Assembly: GCA_012845835.1 (NCBI GenBank)
Contig: JABAKD010000026.1
Coordinates: forward strand, 3,703,699-3,767,698
Reading direction: 5' to 3'
DNA: 64,000 nt
Source: Undaria pinnatifida
Taxonomy: Eukaryota > Sar > Phaeophyceae > Laminariales > Alariaceae
The position numbers and the translations under genes were made by a program. The notes beneath the pieces are model-generated. The model worked only from the letters and a program-made list of their open reading frames with translations, was not told the origin of the DNA and made no database searches. Positions 57,401-64,000 of this stretch are shown piece by piece; within the stretch, counting starts at the first letter, position 1, and the number at the start of each line of letters is the position of its first letter.

Positions 57401-58049
57401 GGGACGATTTAGAATCGGACGACGATCGAAAAAACAATCCAGGGTATTTTTTCTTGACTATAAAAAGCAAACAGCAGTGTGTGGATATAGGCGCTGATGC
57501 TCCAAGAGAGAGGGCTCCTAGGTCTCAGCGACAATAAAAGCCCTACAGTTCCTCATTCCGTGCACTCTCTGCGACAAGCTGGTGGTGAAGGAGGATGATT
57601 GCCCATCTTGGCGTGTATCACTCGTCGTGAAGTTCAATATCTGGCTCAACGAGACAAGAAGAGTACCAATTCTGAAATTACTGATTCCCGCACGGAACAA
57701 CACGAAACAAAGAAAAAACCATCAAAAGCACGATAGAAAGATGGAGCACGGAACAAATGCTAATTTTGTTTTTCTTGCCCGTTGAAAATCCACCTGTCGT
57801 CCTGATATTTTTTATCACGCAAATTTTACTGCGTAAGAGTCGCGCGTATAAAAAGTCCGCATCGTACGAGTACTGGCGCTGGACACGTACGTACTGTGAT
57901 GGGATTAGCACTTCTTTACGGTTCTCCACCACGACGGGGAGAGGGCGAACCGTACCCGGGAGGGCGCCTCCCCACACTACGATTCTCGAGCTGCGAACAA
58001 GAACATATCTGGTAGTTTTTACTACCACCAGGTACATTTTATTTGCCCA

Positions 58050-58740
58050 CAGACAGTCCGATGTTGGATGCTTGGGTTTCGTTCTTGCGCCACTCCCTTA
58101 GGCACTTCCCGGAGGGGAACCCTGTATCTCTTATCAGCAGCACGTGCCATTGGCTAAAAAAACGCAGATCGAGGTCGTAAAGTTGGAAAAAATCTTGCAG
58201 TGGGAAAAAGTTTAACAGGAAAAACATAAATGATGAAATCGCGGTTGCTGCCAACGCAGAAACGCCTCAGGGCAGTTACCTGCGAACAGTACAGAATGCA
58301 GGGTGCCGCCCTGCATAGTGATGGCCAGAGGTTAAACTTGCACGTGAAGCGGAAAACACCAACAGCGGCGCTCGCGCAACAAGGATCTGATTGGCCAAGA
58401 AAACGCGGCGATATTCTAATGTCGAAATTGTTGCAGTGGGAAAAAAAAGTCAACAGGTTAAATGGAAAAGTTGCACTGGCAATCTCTGATAGCAGGATGC
58501 CTCAAGAGGGCAGTTCTCGAACACACAGCTTGCAGGATGCCCCCCTGTACTGCCATTGGCCAAAGTGCACAGCTGCTGGATCCTTGCATGTACGTCAACC
58601 AAAACCGCGCCAGCAGCAGCTCTTGCGCGCTGTGACGATTCTTAATGGCCCAAACAACGCAAACATGAACTAAAACGCGCCACTACACGACTCTCGCGCA
58701 ACGACGATTATAACTGGCCAAAAAGAGCAGGTAATATGTC
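58050..58740 (+). repeat. Satellite continuation, units of about 240 bp
   Basis: Units around 58196, 58435 and 58600 repeat GCAGTGGGAAAAAG, AAGTTGCACTGGCA, CTCAGGGCAGTT and GCGCAACAAGGATCTGATTG, matching the 55.5-kb units with lower identity. Confidence 0.7.
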
Positions 58741-59579
58741 GCCTCTGGCGCACGTGCGCACCGACACACACTCGACACTTCCAAATTCTTCACACCGAGT
58801 ATATTTGCACCAGACAAAAGACGCACACCAGAGGCCTCTAGGCATTCGACGACAGAAGTCGCGGAAAAAAACACGCCGACTGTTGTGCCACGTGGCGATC
58901 GAGATGTACTCCGCTCAAAAAGTGCCTACCTAGTATGCATAGCTCACTACGCCGAATCGTTTTTAAACCGTCCGGCCAAAAATAGCAGTCATTTTCAGGG
59001 AGAAGAAACCCGAGGGTACTCCTACGGGTGTTCTAAAAAATTGTTGTGATTATCACCATGGATGGAACTAGCCCTAAACCGAACTTTTTATCCTCCGGCA
59101 GATGGGGTGGGAAAAATAAAGCTTGAGCTCACCACACTTCCGCGTATTTTCATACGCGTCGTGTGTCGATTTAACTCAGTTGTTTTCGCAACCCAGCGCT
59201 AGCTGACGCGTCCTTCGGATCCCACTAGAGCGATAGCGTGAGCTGTCCCTATCAGCGGTCCTCGTTATAACCCCGGCAGCGCGAGCTATAGTTGTAAACC
59301 TAACCTATACTGCTGTATACTGTATACCGGTCGGAGTGCTCCTTAACTACGTCATAGTGATGTCACTGGCGTGAAATGGTTGAAAAAACACAATAATGTG
59401 TATCACTGCTCTGTACTTGCAATGGTTATTTTCCTTTTGATTTTTCCTTCTTTCTTGTTCTTGTCTTATTTTTTTGTTGTAAATAGTCTGGTGTACTGGG
59501 TTGCACATTTTTTGCCCGCGTATTCATTGCGGATGGCAGTTCGATTTTTTAGTCGTCATTTTTTCCTTTTTGGTATTGC

Positions 59580-60120
59580 ATGGCCAACTCACCTTGCTGT
59601 ATTTGATATGTGTATCTTTGTCTTGTGGTCACAGAGCTCGTCTGTACAGGAATCAACGTTGCACGGACACTGGTTGCACTCGTTGCGCTGGGTGTAGATG
59701 GCTGGAAATATCAATTTGACGTGAAAACACACACACACTCCATGGGTTGCCCATGGTCACCCATTGATCGCCAATGATCACCCATGGGTCGCCCATGGTT
59801 GTCCATGGTCGCCTGGGTCGCCCATGGGTCCTGATAACCTGATAGCGCTGGTCCATGGGTCGCCCATGAGTTTGCAGTGGTGGCGCATCGGCGATAACAT
59901 ACCCTACTCTAGTACACTTGCATGGCCAACACACCATGGTGCGCTGTACTCGGAAAGCGTATCTCTCTATCGGAAGAGCTCGTCTCTCTTAAAAGGAATA
60001 CTATTAACTCTGACTACTATTGACTACCACTGACTACCACTACTGACTGTATCAGCACGGACCCTGATTGTGCTGGATATACATGGCTGGAAAAACCGGA
60101 TTAATATGAACAACACGGAC
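59580..60120 (-). repeat. Dispersed repeat D, two tandem copies
   Basis: The unit runs TGGCCAACWCACC ... CTTGTGGTCACAGAGCTCGT ... GGTGTAGATGGCTGGAAATA ... GTGAAAACACACACAC. The second copy (59920-60120) is more diverged. Related single copies lie at 46785-46975, 53930-54045, 28690-28830 (inverted) and 21440-21545 (inverted). In three of them one minus-sense reading (ETSxVVTNYExEI-like) stays open, so it may derive from a coding exon. Confidence 0.6.
59738..59872 (+). repeat. CCATGGG palindromic repeat
   Basis: About eight CCATGG/CCCATGGT sites are spaced 12-18 bases apart (GGTCGCCCATGGGT-like units). Each is a small palindrome. Confidence 0.85.
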
Positions 60121-60659
60121 AGCACATTAATTGCACCTTAGTGCGGTACATTACTCTGGTATGCTCTGTAGTGCGGGCCCTACTTTAGTGCGGCGAGAAT
60201 CGCTCGTGATGTCACGACCTCGTACGACAGGGTAGTACTGCTGTACCGCACCATATCGGAATAGTGCGGGGTACCGCTGCAGTGTGGGTGTTGTCGCCTG
60301 GCAAGGCATTGCACTAGTGAGCAACCACGACTACCATCGCTGCTGTACCATTTACAACAGCGTGAAATACACACGCTTGGACCAAGTTTCAACGTCAACT
60401 TTGTCGACGAGCAGTATGATATGATCCGATCTGATCTGATCTGATATAATATGATAGGATAAAGTGTAACGCCGATCGACGCCTCCATGGAAAACTGTCG
60501 GTGAGATGCTCCGAAAACCGCAATTTTGGGCTTGTTTGCACAGCAGCAGTACTCCCATGGCTTTTCATGATAATATAATACATTTTTCCTCTCTAATTGA
60601 CCCAGGAGGCGTGTTATAGTATTCATAGTATGTCATACTACTATTTTTTATTTTATTTT

Positions 60660-60952
60660 TCACGCACATTATCTACTTTCCAGCTTCTGGACAAGCCATG
60701 GTCACAGGTGTCGTCCCTTCTTCTCCCCAGTTCTTGCCTTTCAATTTTTATCGCGCATGGAGTTCAGCAATCCTACTGCTCGTCAATTTCTCAACGAGGG
60801 TTGCTGACTCACGCTCTCGCGCTTTCCGCAAGTCAATTTGTGCACAAAAAAAAAGTCCCCACGCATATATACGAGTATGCACTCGGGGGGATTCGAACTC
60901 ACGAAACTGACCTATACCAGGCTCTAGGATAACCTGATCTACCGGGGCTACT
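60660..60952 (-). mobile_element. tRNA-derived SINE, copy 4 (inverted)
   Basis: On the plus strand this reads from the tail (TACTTTCCAGCTTCTGGACA) to the head (ATTCGAACTCACGAAAC, then the A-box complement). It aligns along its whole length with copies 2 and 3. The A box is slightly altered (GTAGATCAGG), so this copy may not be transcribed. Confidence 0.85.
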
Positions 60953-61059
60953 ATGTTATACACTGGCTACGGCTGCGAGTCGGCAGTATTTCATGGCTAA
61001 TAACGAGCCAGACTACCTGCCGACTATAGTCAGGCGAGCGAAGCGGGCCAAAAACGCCC

Positions 61060-61160
61060 CCCCCTGCCCCCTCGGCGCTCCGTCTCGAAAAGGATGCGTG
61101 GTCGATAGTCGAATGACTAAGGCAAGCAACAAATGAACAAATGAGTACCCCCCCCCCCTC
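61060..61160 (+). mobile_element. LINE 3' tail fragment with poly-C
   Basis: This plus-strand copy of the terminal segment reads GCTCCGTCTCGAAAAGGATG, GGTCGATAGTCGAATGACTA, AGGCAAGCAACAAATG, then GAGTA and a C-rich tract to about 61200. The C tract directly after GAGTA is shared with the other copies, so it belongs to the element. Confidence 0.68.
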
Positions 61161-61354
61161 CTCCCACCCGCCTCTCCCCCCACCCCCCCGGTCGAGGGGG
61201 CTTCGGTGGAGGCGCCCCCGCAGGCGAAAAATACGCTATTTGGTTTCATTTTTACACTGAAAAGCGAAATAAATATGACCCACATTCCCATATGCACAAA
61301 AAAAATAACCGGTAGTTCTGCCCTGACTATAATAGAGGACCGTGACAGCAAATT

Positions 61355-61435
61355 GTTTGAATGGCAGTAGTAGCAATAGCAGTAGTAGTAGTATTGTAGG
61401 AGTAGTGGTAGTAGTAGCGAGTAGCAGTAGTAGGA
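61355..61435 (+). repeat. GTAGTAGCA-type trinucleotide repeat
   Basis: An impure (AGT)n/(AGC)n run. Confidence 0.8.
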
Positions 61436-61689
61436 CCTGACGGGAATACGAGCGGAACATCCAAACTCGTCACGGAGCTAGCGGTGCGAAAATTATCGCC
61501 AGAAGTAAATTTCTCAGATCCCTCCGTGGGGTTATTCGTTTGTTGGCTTATTCATGTCTCTCCCAACCTTGCGCCAAACGCGCGCGTCGATGACGACGGC
61601 AACTCGTAAACCAATATATCAGTACCATAGGTACGTATTATTTATCTTGTACGGAAATCAAAAACCACTAGCGTAAATAACATTAACGT

Positions 61690-62405
61690 GAAAATAACAC
61701 GACGTATAGCTTGCTCCTATCCACCTCATACGTTTTCTTTGAAATATTGGGCATCTATCTGCATTTAGCATGCAGGCAGCATATTTTGCTCCAATCTACC
61801 CCTCCCCCTCTAACGACACCTCCACTCCCCGCCCCTCCCCCCTCTCTCCCTCCCTCCCTCCCTCCGCCTCCGCCCCACCGAAAATAAAAACCTGCCAGAG
61901 TATTAAAAGACTACCCGACAGGTGATATAATACATTTTACCTTTCGAGCCACCTGTGCAGTAGCTCCAATTCACTTAAAGGTATTCACGTTTCAATTACC
62001 CCCCCCCCCCCACCCACCTTCCCCGCCACCCCACCATCACCTACTAGCAATACGCGTGCAGTAAGCTTCTATTCATTTATTCGACCTATCCCCCCTATAC
62101 CCGCCCTCCTCCCCTCACCGCTCATACGACTACAGGATATATGTGGTCAACTGGTGCAGTCCACAGCTGTCAGATTTTGTCCCCCTCAAAAACGCGCTTT
62201 GTAGTTTCCGCGCACAGGTTGATCAACACCATCCTGTTGACGCTGGTACAAACTACACTGTAGTTCTAAGGGGAGTCGACAACCTATATCCTTAATGAGG
62301 ACACACACCCAGTAATACGCGCGATCGGAGTATCACACACAGCTTGCAAAGATGAGTTTCGACGAAATCTTCGATCTCACAGCTGGAGTGTAGTTCTATT
62401 TTTAT
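61690..62405 (+). mobile_element. C-rich dispersed element, copy near the right end
   Basis: Internal modules (CCACCGAAAATAAAAACCTG, CGAGCCACCTGTGCAGTAGC) and the terminal block (62160-62395, GTCAGATTTTGTCCCCCTCA to ACAGCTGGAGTGTAG) match the other copies in the same order. A CTCC microsatellite and C runs separate the modules. Confidence 0.75.
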
Positions 62406-62409
62406 AACA

Positions 62410-63520
62410 TCATGCAAAAAGACAACGCGCTTTCGCAAACCAAGAGGCACATACTATGATATAACAAGCGAGCAAGCTGCTCGATGGACCCATACCTACA
62501 ACACGACACAGACTCAGACTCGTCCGAAGAACGCCAGCTCTACATACATACACATTGTTCGCCATGTGTGCGTGTGAGCGTGTGATTCTCCCGCCCAGTG
62601 TTGCAGTGTCACAGGGCATGCGATTAGGTGTGGATCCTTTGTGCCAGCATAATCTCTACTATTAATAATAAAACAATTGCCGTTTTTTCACGAATTACTA
62701 TACGATCACAATGCCAGCATAATCAGGGCCGAGCTAGGAAATCTTCGGTGTGGGAACACAATGCGGTCGCATAAAACCGTTACCGGCTATTTTGATGTCT
62801 CTTGGCGAAAATGCCTCTGAAAAAAATTCAACACGTTGCTTAATCTGTGCTTAAAAACGGACTATTAACAGGCGCAAGCTGTGCCTTCTTATCATGTTGC
62901 CACTGACGGCTTACTGCACTACACGACACCACAACATACATTAGGAAAACACCACAAATGCAAGTCGATACCACATGATCGATCTCTCACCAACAATCAC
63001 CATAATATTTTTCAGCTATATCGGCGTCGGGGGGAACCCAAGCTATAGCCCTTAGGAAACAAAACGCCTTTCGGGTGGTAGCATAAAGACATAAAGGAGA
63101 ATCATTGCGGCAAAGTTCATCGTTTGGGTAGGAAAAAACAGGCATAAAAGAGTGGCACAATCAGCGGAAAGAGGAGCCCAAAGGGCTCAAGCCTACATGT
63201 ATGTGAAGATATCCGCAGCCCGCAGCAAATTCACGTCACAAAGCTGTATCCCACATTAAAAAAGCCTGCTTGCACTTGGCATCCAACAACTCGGATAGTC
63301 GGCACCTCCGTTTCACGAGTGACTATTTTATTAGTCCGACAAATAACTATTCATAGTCGGCGACTTAAGTCGTGAGGACTAAGCCCTAAACACTGCCATA
63401 CATCAGTACGGGGTACAGCAGCCTGCCAATCAAACACGCACGTCCGAGATCAGCGAAAACAGTTCCTGACGGAAGACACAACAGACCGTCCCAACTCTCG
63501 CTACGGCAAACCTAACCCTC
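62410..63520. other. Stretch without a recognised gene
   Basis: No exon-like segment was found. At 63290-63390 a TAGTCGG/GTCCGAC inverted repeat resembles 39447-39485 in reverse orientation (CGGCACCTCCG), so a small dispersed fold-back family may be present. Confidence 0.45.
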
Positions 63521-63524
63521 GAAA

Positions 63525-63775
63525 TCATCGATATAATCGAACATCGGTATAATCGAATATATCGATATAACCGAATATTCATATAATCGAATATCGTTAT
63601 CATCGAGCATCGGTATCATCGAACATCGTTATCATCGAACATCGGTATAATCGAACATCGGTATAGTCGAATATCGGTATAGTCGAATATCGGTATAATC
63701 GAACATCGGTATAATCGAACATCGATATAATCGAATATCGATATAATCGAATATCGATATAATCGAATATCGACC
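63525..63775 (+). repeat. 15-bp satellite ATCGAACATCGGTAT
   Basis: About seventeen units with two interleaved variants (ATCGAATATCGATATA and ATCGAACATCGGTATA), giving a YRYSIIS-like peptide on the minus strand by chance. Confidence 0.92.
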
Positions 63776-64000
63776 AAACAAGCAACAAGCGCGTGTGCTA
63801 TCAACCGCTCAGGAAACAAATTGAAGCAAAACGATAATCATAGCATCATAGTATCCGCATATCAGCAAGCTGTGCGCGTGTCGGCACGTCGGTATGTCGG
63901 TTCGCCAGCCTGGGTCCAAATACAAGCCGATATTCTAAACTCGAAGCCAACACAAACGTGGCTTACTTGAAAGCTTCATTAAGATAGCTTAGAACGCTGC

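Noticed and set aside
1-64000. TACCAG|GTA as recursive splice sites in long introns
   Set aside because: Within the CYRI introns most copies are oriented opposite to the gene, and they are equally common outside genes.

Overview
This window is eukaryotic nuclear DNA: spliced genes with canonical GT-AG introns, very low coding density, TTAGGG-type telomere-like blocks, SINE- and LINE-derived sequence, and micro- and minisatellites throughout. I read about 1 kb of confident coding sequence in 64 kb. The organism is not identified. The carboxyl end of the ATP synthase gamma chain and the intron-rich, repeat-choked layout fit a large-genome protist or alga, and a stramenopile is my preferred guess, but this is inference.

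Two real genes are visible, both on the minus strand, and both were recovered exon by exon because no exon is longer than about 230 bases. (1) A CYRI (FAM49, CYFIP-related Rac1 interactor) homologue occupies 31188 down to 9486. Seven exons encode about 268 residues that align from end to end with the last five sixths of the animal proteins and keep the Rac1-binding arginine pair. Its introns run from 0.3 to 12.5 kb, and the N-terminal exon or exons were not found. (2) The last two exons of the mitochondrial F1-ATP synthase gamma subunit lie at 54870-54735 and 52706-52482; the upstream exons are not visible in the remaining 9 kb.

The rest is repeats. By region: 1-1100, C-rich element (minus); 1142-1441, SINE; 2363-3217, telomere-like blocks; 4575-5060, LINE 3' end; 5700-7000, C-rich element and LINE tails; 9170-9480, a minisatellite in the CYRI 3' UTR; 9486-31188, CYRI gene with minisatellites, a LINE end, C-rich elements, a SINE and fold-back elements in its introns; 31.2-52.4 kb, arrays and dispersed repeats with a few open frames of unknown status; 52.4-54.9 kb, ATP synthase gamma; 55.1-58.7 kb, a satellite of 204-240 bp units split by another dispersed repeat; 59.7-60.95 kb, CCATGGG array and SINE; 61-62.4 kb, LINE tail and C-rich element; 63.5-63.8 kb, a 15-bp satellite.

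The most interesting observations are: (a) at least four real exons, in both genes, are flanked by decayed local copies of themselves ('ghost exons'); (b) a near-palindromic nonamer, TACCAGGTA, occurs tens of times more often than chance; (c) two small open frames inside the ATP synthase gamma intron share a membrane-protein layout with the spacing C-x-D-x5-W-x(8,9)-C; and (d) pure poly-C tracts sit at fixed places in mobile elements, at LINE tails and even as the polypyrimidine tract of a splice acceptor.
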